A DNA stretch of 64,000 nucleotides from an uncultured Lachnospiraceae bacterium. Lineage in GTDB: Bacteria > Bacillota > Clostridia > Lachnospirales > Lachnospiraceae. The position numbers and the translations under genes are program-made. Of the stretch, positions 50,839 through 58,610 are shown one piece after another. Where the stretch lies: the NCBI GenBank assembly GCA_910577675.1, contig CAJTOR010000011.1, positions 1 through 64,000 of the forward strand. Reading direction: 5' to 3'. The notes under the pieces were generated by a model. It did not search any database. It was not told the origin of the DNA and saw only the letters and a program-made list of their open reading frames with translations. Numbering within the stretch: the first letter of the stretch is position 1; each line of letters starts with the position of its first letter.

Positions 50839-52176
50839 ATGTTTAAAACGCTTAGAAACGCCTTTAAGATCAAGGATATCCGCGCAAAGCTGCTTTTTAC
50901 GCTGATTGCGCTGCTTATCGTCAGGCTCGGGTGCCTGATCCCGGTGCCTGGCGTGGACCGCGATTATTTCCAGCTTTGGCTGGATTCTACGATGGGAGAT
51001 AACTTAGGTTTTCTTGATGCGTTGACAGGTGGTTCTTTTACAGAAATGTCCATTTTTGCATTGAACATTTCCCCGTATATCACTTCCTCCATTATTATGC
51101 AGCTTCTTACCATTGCCATCCCTAAGCTCGAAGAGCTCCAGAAGGATGGCGAGGAGGGCAGGAAAAAGATCGCTGAGATTTCAAGATACCTCACGATTGG
51201 GCTTGCCATTATCGAGTCGGTTGCCATGACAATCGGCTTTAACAATACGAACGGTGTGTTGAGAAGCGGAAGCCTCTTTACAAACATCGTTGTAATTACA
51301 GTTTCCTTCACGGCTGGTTCCGCGTTCTTAATGTGGCTTGGGGAGCGCATTACCGAGAAGGGTGTTGGAAACGGTATTTCCATGATCCTTTTGTTTAATA
51401 TTGTGGCGAAAATGCCATCCGATATCAGCAACCTGGTTGAGCGTTTTGTTACCGGTGCGGGCAGTGTCGGTATGGGGATTGTCGGCGCGGTTGTAATTGT
51501 GGCTGTCATCGTGATTACGATCGTCCTGATTGTGCTGTTGCAGGACGCACAGAGAAAAATTTCCGTGCAGTATGCGAAAAAGGTGCAGGGTCGGAACATG
51601 GTTGGCGGGCAGTCTTCCTTTATCCCGTTAAAGGTAAATACAGCGGGCGTTATTCCGGTTATCTTTGCAGTGTCCCTATTGCAGTTCCCGATTATCATCT
51701 CTTCTTTCTTCGGTGTGTATGGGGAGCGTTCCACATTATGGCGCAAGATTTTGTATATGTTCGACCAGAGGCACTGGTTTAACTTTGACAGTTTCGGCGA
51801 ATTCAAGTATACTCTTGGCGCAGTGCTTTATATCGCAATGATCATTTTCTTCGCATATTTTTATACTTCCATCACCTTTAACCCGATGGAGATTGCGAAT
51901 AACATGAAAAAGCAGGGTGGCTTTATCCCGGGTATCCGTCCGGGCAGACCGACGACGGAGTATTTAAATAAGGTATTGAATTACATTATTTTTATCGGTG
52001 CGATCGGTCTTACCATTGTAGCAGTTATTCCTATTTTCTTTGCGGGTGCATTTGGTGCCAGTGTAAACTTCGGTGGTACTTCGCTGATTATCGTGGTTGG
52101 TGTCGTACTTGAAACACTCAAGCAGATTGAGTCCCAAATGTTAGTGCGCCACTATAAAGGATTTTTGAACGATTAA
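50839..52176 (+). CDS. secY: protein translocase subunit SecY
   Basis: This 445-residue protein starts at ATG 50839, with AGAGGTGA inside the end of rplO. It has ten membrane segments, the plug-region SIFALNISPYITSSIIMQLL, and the cytoplasmic loop FIPGIRPGRPTTEYLNKVLN needed for ribosome and SecA contact. It forms the protein-conducting channel of the membrane. A hairpin with a T-rich tail follows before adk. Confidence 0.98.
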   Translation: MFKTLRNAFKIKDIRAKLLFTLIALLIVRLGCLIPVPGVDRDYFQLWLDSTMGDNLGFLDALTGGSFTEMSIFALNISPYITSSIIMQLLTIAIPKLEELQKDGEEGRKKIAEISRYLTIGLAIIESVAMTIGFNNTNGVLRSGSLFTNIVVITVSFTAGSAFLMWLGERITEKGVGNGISMILLFNIVAKMPSDISNLVERFVTGAGSVGMGIVGAVVIVAVIVITIVLIVLLQDAQRKISVQYAKKVQGRNMVGGQSSFIPLKVNTAGVIPVIFAVSLLQFPIIISSFFGVYGERSTLWRKILYMFDQRHWFNFDSFGEFKYTLGAVLYIAMIIFFAYFYTSITFNPMEIANNMKKQGGFIPGIRPGRPTTEYLNKVLNYIIFIGAIGLTIVAVIPIFFAGAFGASVNFGGTSLIIVVGVVLETLKQIESQMLVRHYKGFLND

Positions 52177-52190
52177 CACAATCCAAATTT

Positions 52191-52229
52191 CAGGGTGGAG
52201 CAAATATGTTCCGCCCTGTTTGGGTCTTT
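52191..52229 (+). terminator. hairpin between secY and adk
   Basis: CAGGGTGGA (52191-52199) pairs with TCCGCCCTG (52210-52218) with one T.G pair, followed by TTTGGGTCTTT. It is probably a partial terminator or attenuator, since no clear promoter was seen before adk. Confidence 0.6.
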
Positions 52230-52327
52230 AACACCCCATCCTATCTATAGTGTTTAATGGCAAGTCCGTGTCCGCGTGGCATCCATGGATTTGGCAGGTG
52301 CAAAGCCGCGCAGAAATGAGGGAAAAA

Positions 52328-52984
52328 ATGAAAATTGTTATGTTGGGTGCGCCTGGTGCAGGCAAGGGGACACAGGCTAAAATGATCGCGGAAAAATATG
52401 GTATCCCGCATATTTCGACCGGTGATATTTTCCGCGCAAATATCAAGAATGGTACGGAACTTGGCAGGAAAGCGAAAACCTATATGGATCAGGGGGCGCT
52501 TGTGCCGGATGAGCTGACACTTGAACTGATTATGGATCGGTTTGGCCAGGATGACTGCAAGAACGGCTATGTGCTTGATGGTTTCCCGCGCACCATCCCG
52601 CAGGCAGAAGCGCTAAGAAAGGCTCTGGCAGAAAAGGGCGATAAGCTGGATTATGCAATCAATGTGGAAGTGCCGGACGAGAATATCGTAAACCGTATGT
52701 CCGGAAGGCGCGCGTGCCTTTCCTGCGGCGGTACTTACCATGTTGTGTACAATCCGACAAAGGTGGAAGGAATCTGCGATGCCTGCGGCGGCGAGCTCGT
52801 ATTGAGGGATGATGACAAGCCGGAAACCGTTGCAAAGAGGCTTGATGTATATCATACCCAGACACAGCCGCTTATCGATTTCTATGCCGGGGAGAAGATC
52901 TTAAAAGAGGTGGACGGTACGAAGGATGTAGCAGAAGTATTTGACGCTATCACGGCGATTCTTGCCGGATCGGTTGATGCCTAA
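52328..52984 (+). CDS. adk: adenylate kinase
   Basis: The 218-residue protein is read from ATG 52328 after GAGGG; longer in-frame starts would precede the family N-terminus MKIVMLGAPGAGKGTQAKM. The P-loop is GAPGAGKGT. The lid is the long zinc form, with CLSCGG and CDACGG giving four Cys. DGFPRTIPQAEAL is the NMP-binding region. It interconverts ATP and AMP with ADP. Standard position between secY and map. Confidence 0.97.
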   Translation: MKIVMLGAPGAGKGTQAKMIAEKYGIPHISTGDIFRANIKNGTELGRKAKTYMDQGALVPDELTLELIMDRFGQDDCKNGYVLDGFPRTIPQAEALRKALAEKGDKLDYAINVEVPDENIVNRMSGRRACLSCGGTYHVVYNPTKVEGICDACGGELVLRDDDKPETVAKRLDVYHTQTQPLIDFYAGEKILKEVDGTKDVAEVFDAITAILAGSVDA

Positions 52985-52998
52985 TCTGGAGGCGTGCA

Positions 52999-53751
52999 AT
53001 GTCGGTATCGATAAAGTCAGAAAAAGAGCTTGCGCGTATGCGCGAGGCAGGAAAAATTCTTTCCGAGGTGCATGACTGCCTGGCGGATATTATTGTGCCG
53101 AGTATTACAACAAAGGAGCTTGACCGCAGGGCGTTTGAAATTATACACGCCCATGGCTGCACACCGTCCTTCTTAAACTATAACGGTTTCCCGGCATCTA
53201 TCTGCGCTTCGGTCAACGAGGAGGTTATCCACGGGATACCGGATAAAAAGCGGGTATTAAAGGAAGGGGATATTATCAGCATTGACGCTGGGGTGATTTA
53301 TGAGGGCTACCATTCGGATGCGGCGCGCACTCATGCGGTCGGACAGATATCACCTGAGGCTGCAAGGTTGATAGAGGTCACAAAGCAGAGCTTCTTTGAG
53401 GGTATAAAGTATGCCAGGGCAGGTTGTCACCTGTTTGAGATTTCAGCCGCCATCGAGGATTATGTTGTGGCGAACGGATATAGCTGCGTGCGGGACTATG
53501 TCGGGCATGGTGTCGGCGCAAGACTGCATGAGGAGCCGGAAGTGCCGAATTTTCACCAGAAACGGCGCGGCATGAAACTGGTGCCGGGGATGACGCTTGC
53601 CATTGAGCCGATGGTCAATATGGGAAGACCGGAGGTGTATGTGCTGGAGAATGACTGGACGGTGGTAACGGAGGACGGGACACTCTCCGCACATTATGAG
53701 AACACCATCCTGATTACGGAAAAAGAGCCGGAAATCCTGTCATTAAATTAA
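52999..53751 (+). CDS. map: methionine aminopeptidase, type I
   Basis: This 250-residue protein starts at ATG 52999 after CTGGAGG. Metal ligands are visible in DAGVIYEGYHSDAART (two Asp), GHGVG (His), and AIEPMVNMG and DGTLSAHYENTILIT (Glu). It has no SEC-C zinc motif. It removes the initiator Met in the cytoplasm. The KOW-domain gene often found between map and infA in related genomes is absent here. Confidence 0.96.
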   Translation: MSVSIKSEKELARMREAGKILSEVHDCLADIIVPSITTKELDRRAFEIIHAHGCTPSFLNYNGFPASICASVNEEVIHGIPDKKRVLKEGDIISIDAGVIYEGYHSDAARTHAVGQISPEAARLIEVTKQSFFEGIKYARAGCHLFEISAAIEDYVVANGYSCVRDYVGHGVGARLHEEPEVPNFHQKRRGMKLVPGMTLAIEPMVNMGRPEVYVLENDWTVVTEDGTLSAHYENTILITEKEPEILSLN

Positions 53752-53869
53752 AGGCGGCATAACCGTGAAACGCTGCGGTGCTGTTTCCAGATTGAAAATT
53801 GCATGGGATGGAAATGGCCGGAATAAAAATATCATAAAGAAATCACAGAGAACTGGAAAGGAGAATTCC

Positions 53870-54088
53870 ATGTCGAAATCGGATGTAGTAGAGATTGAGG
53901 GAACCGTAGTAGAGAAGCTGCCGAACGCAATGTTCCAGGTGGAACTTGAAAATGGTCACCGTGTGCTGGCGCATATCAGCGGCAAGCTGCGCATGAACTT
54001 TATAAAGATTGTGCCGGGCGACAAGGTAACACTTGAGTTGTCGCCATATGACCTTACGAAAGGACGCATTATCTGGAGGGACAAATAA
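53870..54088 (+). CDS. infA: translation initiation factor IF-1
   Basis: The 72-residue protein is read from ATG 53870 with AAAGGAG at 53857-53863; the open frame upstream to 53765 has no family match. MSKSDVVEIEGTVVEKLPNA, VLAHISGKLRMNFI and the tail DLTKGRIIWR are the full OB-fold of IF-1. Confidence 0.98.
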   Translation: MSKSDVVEIEGTVVEKLPNAMFQVELENGHRVLAHISGKLRMNFIKIVPGDKVTLELSPYDLTKGRIIWRDK

Positions 54089-54091
54089 GAA

Positions 54092-54126
54092 ACGGGGAGG
54101 GGCTGCCTTAAAAAGTCCCTCCCCGT
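54092..54126 (+). terminator. strong hairpin after infA
   Basis: ACGGGGAGGG (54092-54101) pairs with CCCTCCCCGT (54117-54126). No T tract follows. With the separate promoter before rpmJ it probably marks partial termination or processing. Confidence 0.55.
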
Positions 54127-54182
54127 GGGCATTCTGCCTAAAAATCCCATGAAAAATTGTTTAAAAATTGGAAAAATTGTTC

Positions 54183-54211
54183 TTGCATTTCCTGTCCGCT
54201 TTTGTTATAAT
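54183..54211 (+). promoter_or_regulatory. internal promoter before rpmJ
   Basis: TTGCAT (54183-54188), 17-base spacer, TATAAT (54206-54211). It would drive rpmJ and possibly the alpha-operon genes after it. Confidence 0.85.
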
Positions 54212-54245
54212 AATAAGCGGACTTTTTTCGAAAGGAGTGAAAGAG

Positions 54246-54359
54246 ATGAAGGTTAGATCTTCCGTGAAACCGATTTGCGAAAAATGTAAAATCATCAAGA
54301 GAAAAGGCGCGATCCGCGTGATCTGCGAAAATCCGAAACACAAGCAAAGACAGGGCTAA
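54246..54359 (+). CDS. rpmJ: 50S ribosomal protein L36
   Basis: The 37-residue protein is read from ATG 54246 with AAAGGAG at 54231-54237; the open frame upstream runs through the promoter. [20 protein letters not shown] has C-x-x-C, followed by [13 protein letters not shown] with the third Cys and His of the zinc site. Confidence 0.98.
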
Positions 54360-54362
54360 ATC

Positions 54363-54402
54363 CAATTGCAATGTCTTGGCAAAGAGCATTGCAATTGTTT
54401 CT
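54363..54402 (+). terminator. terminator after rpmJ
   Basis: CAATTGCAATG (54363-54373) pairs perfectly with CATTGCAATTG (54387-54397), followed by TTTCT. It lies four bases after the rpmJ stop. Confidence 0.7.
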
Positions 54403-54774
54403 ATATATGGAAACAGTTCTTGCTTTCTGTGTTACAATTATCCGTCATATCAACGTTTTAGGCCTTTAGCAAGCCTGTTTTTGCGGATACGCCATCCGAA
54501 AAAGACGTGCGGGACGGATAAAATTGTGATATTGTGGGGTGGTGCAGCATTGCGTAAAGTGCTGCGGGCTGCCTTTAGCCGGGGACGGTTTTTATCCCAG
54601 CTTTCAGTTCCGGCGGGACCGGGCTGTCACAATTTAAAGCGGCTGATGTGATACCAGCCCGTTTTGCCCAGCAGGGCACCTGTGTGAGGACACGCGGGGC
54701 AGGGTTGTATGTCACAAAAAAGTATTATTTTACTATTTTTACAATCAATCAAATTTTATGGAGGTGCAATACAC
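54403..54774 (+). other. rpmJ-rpsM spacer with leader-like hairpins
   Basis: The gap of over 370 bases holds no gene. A TACAAT at 54433-54438 may be a -10 box but its -35 is poor. Near the 3' end is a strong stem: CGGGCTG (54620-54626) with CAGCCCG (54655-54661), and TCACA (54627-54631) with TGTGA (54647-54651), followed by TTTT (54662-54665). A GCCC/GGGC hairpin comes next. This looks like an attenuator ahead of rpsM. Confidence 0.55.
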
Positions 54775-55143
54775 ATGGCTCGTATTAGTGGTGTAGACTT
54801 ACCTAGGGAGAAGCGTGTGGAGATCGGGCTTACTTATGTATATGGTATTGGTCGGGTAAGCTCAAACCGTATCCTTGCAAAAGCGAATGTAAACCCGGAT
54901 ACCCGTGTCCGCGACCTTACGGATGAAGAGGTAGCCAGAATCCGTGATGTCATCGATGAGACGATGATGGTGGAAGGTGATTTAAGACGCGAGATCGCGA
55001 TGAATATTAAGAGATTACAGGAAATCGGATGCTACAGGGGAATCCGTCACAGGAAGGGGCTTCCTGTCCGCGGCCAGAAGACAAAGACGAACGCCAGGAC
55101 CAGGAAGGGACCAAAGCGCACCGTAGCAAACAAGAAGAAGTAA
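54775..55143 (+). CDS. rpsM: 30S ribosomal protein S13
   Basis: The 122-residue protein is read from ATG 54775 with GGAGGTG at 54761-54767; an open frame from 54709 is not used. MARISGVDLPREKRVEIGLT, YVYGIGRVSSNRIL and RGIRHRKGLPVRGQKTKTNA are canonical. A 246-base spacer follows, which is unusual before rpsK. Confidence 0.97.
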   Translation: MARISGVDLPREKRVEIGLTYVYGIGRVSSNRILAKANVNPDTRVRDLTDEEVARIRDVIDETMMVEGDLRREIAMNIKRLQEIGCYRGIRHRKGLPVRGQKTKTNARTRKGPKRTVANKKK

Positions 55144-55170
55144 TAATATCCGGTAATGCGCAAAACTAAA

Positions 55171-55271
55171 ACAGCATGTGACCGGACAGTACCGCAGAGG
55201 AATTTATGGGAGCGTATGCGGACAGAAATTACTCTGTTTTAATGGTATGGAAGGGAACATGCGGAACTTAA
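55171..55271 (+). promoter_or_regulatory. structured RNA element, copy 1 (before rpsK)
   Basis: First unit of a 101-bp tandem duplication. An outer stem pairs GCATGT with ACATGC, then GA/GA and CC/GG. An inner stem pairs CAGAGGAATTTATG with CAGAAATTACTCTG. The loop has GCGGA. It differs from copy 2 by one base (T or C in AATGG/AACGG). It matches the element before rplQ. Confidence 0.8.
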
Positions 55272-55372
55272 ACAGCATGTGACCGGACAGTACCGCAGAG
55301 GAATTTATGGGAGCGTATGCGGACAGAAATTACTCTGTTTTAACGGTATGGAAGGGAACATGCGGAACTTAA
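55272..55372 (+). promoter_or_regulatory. structured RNA element, copy 2 (before rpsK)
   Basis: Second unit of the tandem duplication. It ends in ATGCGGAACTTAA, and ATAGGAGG of rpsK follows at once. The same tail, GCGGAACTCAGAATAGGAGG, follows the element before rplQ, so the structure abuts the ribosome binding site in both places. Confidence 0.8.
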
Positions 55373-55389
55373 AATAGGAGGTTTAAAAC

Positions 55390-55791
55390 ATGGCTAAGAA
55401 GGCAGTAGCAGCTAAGAAAACTGCGAAAAAGCGTGTCAGAAAAAATGTAGACCGTGGACAGGCACATATCCAGTCGTCCTTTAATAATACAATTGTTACT
55501 CTTACGGATTCGGAAGGCAATGCACTCTCCTGGGCAAGCGCGGGCGGGTTGGGATTCCGCGGCTCAAGGAAATCCACACCATATGCGGCGCAGATGGCAG
55601 CGGAAACCGCTGCAAAAGCAGCATTACCGCACGGGTTGAGATCCGTTGAAGTTATGGTAAAAGGACCGGGTTCCGGCAGGGAAGCAGCGATCCGTGCGCT
55701 TCAGGCATGCGGCATTGAAGTAACCAGCATCAAGGATGTCACTCCGGTTCCACATAATGGGTGCAGACCGCCAAAGCGTAGAAGAGTCTAA
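55390..55791 (+). CDS. rpsK: 30S ribosomal protein S11
   Basis: This 133-residue protein starts at ATG 55390 after ATAGGAGG. Its start has an Ala/Lys-rich extension (KKAVAAKKTAKKRVRKNVDR). AHIQSSFNNTIVTLTD and the C-terminal DVTPVPHNGCRPPKRRRV are canonical. Confidence 0.98.
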   Translation: MAKKAVAAKKTAKKRVRKNVDRGQAHIQSSFNNTIVTLTDSEGNALSWASAGGLGFRGSRKSTPYAAQMAAETAAKAALPHGLRSVEVMVKGPGSGREAAIRALQACGIEVTSIKDVTPVPHNGCRPPKRRRV

Positions 55792-55807
55792 TAGGAGGTA
55801 AAGAACT

Positions 55808-56404
55808 ATGGCAAGAGATATGAGTCCTGTATTAAAAAAATGTAGATCTTTAGGCCTTGAGCCGAGCTATCTTGGTATCGATAAGAAGTCAAAAAGGACC
55901 TTTGCGCGGGCGGGCAAGAAAGTAAGCGAGTACGGCATGCAGCTGCGCGAGAAGCAGAAAGCAAAGTTTATTTACGGAGTGCTTGAGAAGCCGTTCCGCA
56001 ACAATTTTGAGAAAGCAAAGAAATTGAAGTATGGCACGACGGGCGAGAACATGTTGATTCTCCTTGAGCTTCGCCTTGACAATATTATTTTCCGCATGGG
56101 TTACGGCAGGACAAGAACTGAGGCAAGACAGATCGTTGACCACAAGCATGTGCTTGTAAACGGAAAATGTGTTAATATCCCATCCTACCAGGTAAAACCG
56201 GGCGATGTGATCTCCATTAAGGAGAAAGTAAAATCCATGCAGAGATATAAGGACATCCTTGAGGTAACCGGCGGAAGAGCAGTGCCGTCGTGGCTTGAGG
56301 CTGACCATGAGAATATGACCGGTACGGTGAAGGAAATCCCGACCAGGGAACAGATTGATGTCCCTGTAAACGAAGTGCTTATCGTCGAGTTGTACTCCAA
56401 ATAA
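55808..56404 (+). CDS. rpsD: 30S ribosomal protein S4
   Basis: This 198-residue protein starts at ATG 55808 with TAGGAGG. It is the zinc-free type: the N-terminus has one Cys (KKCRSLGLEPS) rather than the four-Cys cluster. The S4 RNA-binding domain is RLDNIIFRMGYGRTRTEARQ. It sits in the alpha operon between rpsK and rpoA. S4 is a known autoregulator in other bacteria and is a candidate ligand for the RNA elements before rpsK. Confidence 0.98.
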   Translation: MARDMSPVLKKCRSLGLEPSYLGIDKKSKRTFARAGKKVSEYGMQLREKQKAKFIYGVLEKPFRNNFEKAKKLKYGTTGENMLILLELRLDNIIFRMGYGRTRTEARQIVDHKHVLVNGKCVNIPSYQVKPGDVISIKEKVKSMQRYKDILEVTGGRAVPSWLEADHENMTGTVKEIPTREQIDVPVNEVLIVELYSK

Positions 56405-56469
56405 TAGGCTGGAATTTTTGCTCTATCTGTTTGGGATACCCTCAGAACAACCCATAAGGAGGGGCCAAG

Positions 56470-57432
56470 ATGTTTGATTTTGAAAAACCTGGAATTGAGA
56501 TTGCTGAGATTTCAGAAGATAAGAAATACGGACGGTTTGTAGTTGAACCTCTTGAGCGAGGATACGGTACGACTTTGGGTAATTCCCTGAGGAGAATCAT
56601 GCTTTCTTCCCTGCCGGGTGCAGCGGTGAGTCATGTAAAGATTGATGGTGTTGTCCATGAGTTTATGCCGATTCCAGGTGTGAAGGAAGATGTCACGGAA
56701 ATCATTATGAACATCAAAAACCTCGCGATCAAAAATAATGCTGAAACCGATGAGCCGAGAACCGTGTACATCGATTTTGTGGGCGAGGGCATTGTGCGGG
56801 CAAAGGACATTAAAGGGGATAATGATATAGAGGTTCTCAACCCGGAAACAGTGATTGCCACCATGAATGGCGGTATGGACAACAAGCTCTTTATTGAAAT
56901 GACCATCAAGAAGGGGAGAGGTTACAGTAGTTCCGACAAGAACAAGAGCGATGACCAGCCAATCGGTACAATCGCGGTCGATTCAATCTTCACCCCGGTA
57001 AAACGCGTCAACCTTACTGTGGAAAATACCCGTGTCGGCCAGATAACCGATTTTGATAAACTGACACTTGATGTGTGGACGGACGGCACGCTGGCACCTG
57101 ACGAGGCAGTAAGCCTTGCAGCAAAGGTGTTAAGCGAGCACCTGAATTCTTTCATTGACCTTTCCGAGAATGCAAAGACAGCGGAGGTTATGGTTCAGAA
57201 AGAAGACAACCACAAAGAGAGAGTCCTCGAGATGAGCATTGACGAGCTTGAACTGTCAGTTCGTTCTTACAACTGTTTAAAGAGAGCGGGAATCAACACC
57301 GTAGAAGAGTTATGTAACCGTACTTCCGAGGATATGATGAAGGTGCGCAACCTTGGACGGAAATCCCTCGAGGAGGTACTTGCGAAGTTGAAGGAGCTCG
57401 GTTTATCATTAAACCTGGGCGAAAGTGAATAA
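56470..57432 (+). CDS. rpoA: RNA polymerase subunit alpha
   Basis: This 320-residue protein starts at ATG 56470 with AAGGAGG. The N-terminal dimerisation domain (RFVVEPLERGYGTTLGNSLR, MLSSLPGAAV) and the C-terminal DNA-binding domain (LELSVRSYNCLKRAGINTVE, RNLGRKSLEEVLAKL) are complete. Confidence 0.98.
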   Translation: MFDFEKPGIEIAEISEDKKYGRFVVEPLERGYGTTLGNSLRRIMLSSLPGAAVSHVKIDGVVHEFMPIPGVKEDVTEIIMNIKNLAIKNNAETDEPRTVYIDFVGEGIVRAKDIKGDNDIEVLNPETVIATMNGGMDNKLFIEMTIKKGRGYSSSDKNKSDDQPIGTIAVDSIFTPVKRVNLTVENTRVGQITDFDKLTLDVWTDGTLAPDEAVSLAAKVLSEHLNSFIDLSENAKTAEVMVQKEDNHKERVLEMSIDELELSVRSYNCLKRAGINTVEELCNRTSEDMMKVRNLGRKSLEEVLAKLKELGLSLNLGESE

Positions 57433-57447
57433 TAATTATATATAAAA

Positions 57448-57547
57448 GCATATGCCCGGACAGTGCCAGAAAGGAATTTCTGAAAGCTGTGCGGACAGAA
57501 ATTTCTTTCTCCAGACATTGGTGCGGGGTGGGCATATGCGGAACTCA
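57448..57547 (+). promoter_or_regulatory. structured RNA element, copy 3 (before rplQ)
   Basis: GCATATGCCC (57448-57457) pairs perfectly with GGGCATATGC (57530-57539). Inside, AGAAAGGAATTTCTG (57468-57482) pairs with CAGAAATTTCTTTCT (57496-57510) with one G.T pair. The linking sequence CGGACAGTGCC and loop GCGGA match the copies before rpsK. Paired positions change together between the copies. Confidence 0.8.
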
Positions 57548-57564
57548 GAATAGGAGGAAACAAC

Positions 57565-58101
57565 ATGGCAGGCTATAGAAAACTGGGAAGAAATTCCAGC
57601 CAGAGAAAAGCATTGCTCCGGAACCAGGTTACGAATCTGCTTTACCATGGTAAGATCGTGACAACGGAAACCAGAGCCAAGGAAATCCGCAGCATTGCGG
57701 AGGGCTTTATCGCGATGGCAGTCAAGGAAAAAGATAATTTTGATACCGTTACTGTAAATGCGAAAGTAGCACGCAAAGACCAGAATGGCAAGAGGGTAAA
57801 AGAAGTGGTGGACGGCAAGAAGCGTGATGTTTTTGATACCGTTGAGAAGTCCATCAAGAAAGATAAGCCGTCAAGACTCCATGCAAGAAGAAAGATGTAT
57901 GCTTATCTCTATGATATTACCGAGGTTCCTGCTGAGAACGCTGGAAAGAAAAAGAACACAAAGAAGGTTGACCTTGCTGATAAGCTCTTTGACGAGATAG
58001 CGCCAAAGTATGCAGATCGCAATGGTGGTTATACCAGAATCGTAAAAATCGGACCGCGCAAGGGCGATGCAGCGATGACGGTATTAATTGAACTGGTGTA
58101 A
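57565..58101 (+). CDS. rplQ: 50S ribosomal protein L17, long form
   Basis: This 178-residue protein starts at ATG 57565 after ATAGGAGG. The core is canonical: MAGYRKLGRNSSQRKALLRN, LLYHGKIVTTETRAKEIR, and GGYTRIVKIGPRKGDAAMTV. About 60 extra residues between (including VDGKKRDVFDTVEKSIKKDK) make it longer than the usual 115-130; such long L17 proteins are common in Clostridia. Last gene of the superoperon. Confidence 0.97.
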   Translation: MAGYRKLGRNSSQRKALLRNQVTNLLYHGKIVTTETRAKEIRSIAEGFIAMAVKEKDNFDTVTVNAKVARKDQNGKRVKEVVDGKKRDVFDTVEKSIKKDKPSRLHARRKMYAYLYDITEVPAENAGKKKNTKKVDLADKLFDEIAPKYADRNGGYTRIVKIGPRKGDAAMTVLIELV

Positions 58102-58114
58102 ATTGGAAGTTATA

Positions 58115-58153
58115 AAATCCCCTGTCCGGAAAAATTTGGACGGGGGATTTTTG
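58115..58153 (+). terminator. terminator of the ribosomal superoperon
   Basis: AAATCCCCTGTCC (58115-58127) pairs with GGACGGGGGATTT (58138-58150) with one mismatch, followed by TT. A strong Rho-independent terminator. Confidence 0.88.
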
Positions 58154-58610
58154 ACTTTATGGATACTTGTCGGTGGTGTATTATTAAAGTGTCGTCATTT
58201 CCTGACACCACCAACTATATACAGTTATGAATGTTTGTGCATAGATGGATTGCAACTGTTAGTTTTGTGGGATTAGCCCATCATCTAAGCTTATGGGGTT
58301 GCACCCACATTATTTCACAGGTTCGGGTATCTGCACAGAGTGGTTACTTAAAGGGTACCAAAGTGAACATCAGGGTGTTTTTTAAGATTAATAGAAGTGA
58401 ATATATATGTTATATAAAATGGAGTGGACGAAGCAGTAATGTTATGGTAAAATGAAGTGGAAGTGGAAGTGGAAGTGGAAGTGGAAGTGGAAGTGGAAGT
58501 GGGGAGGGCAGTGTCCGCCCAAAGTCCGTTATTCCTGTAAATATCACAGTGCTTATATACTTTTTTAAAATGAGAATATATCAGAATTAAATTGAAAGGA
58601 ACTGCTCATT
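58154..58610 (+). other. rplQ-ecfA1 spacer
   Basis: A gap of over 450 bases without a convincing gene. It holds a GGTGGTGT/ACACCACC hairpin (about 58170-58210), open frames lacking binding sites, the AAGTGG array at 58455-58502, and AT-rich sequence before ecfA1. No promoter with good boxes was found. Confidence 0.5.
58455..58502 (+). repeat. (AAGTGG)8 hexanucleotide array
   Basis: Eight perfect copies of AAGTGG, ending 108 bases before the ecfA1 start. Such short perfect arrays change copy number easily. Confidence 0.9.

Noticed and set aside
50964..51806. Minus-strand 280-codon frame inside secY
   Set aside because: Entirely antisense to a canonical secY gene; no binding site or family match.
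58231..58455. 74-codon frame in the rplQ-ecfA1 spacer
   Set aside because: No binding site, odd composition, and it runs into the hexamer array.
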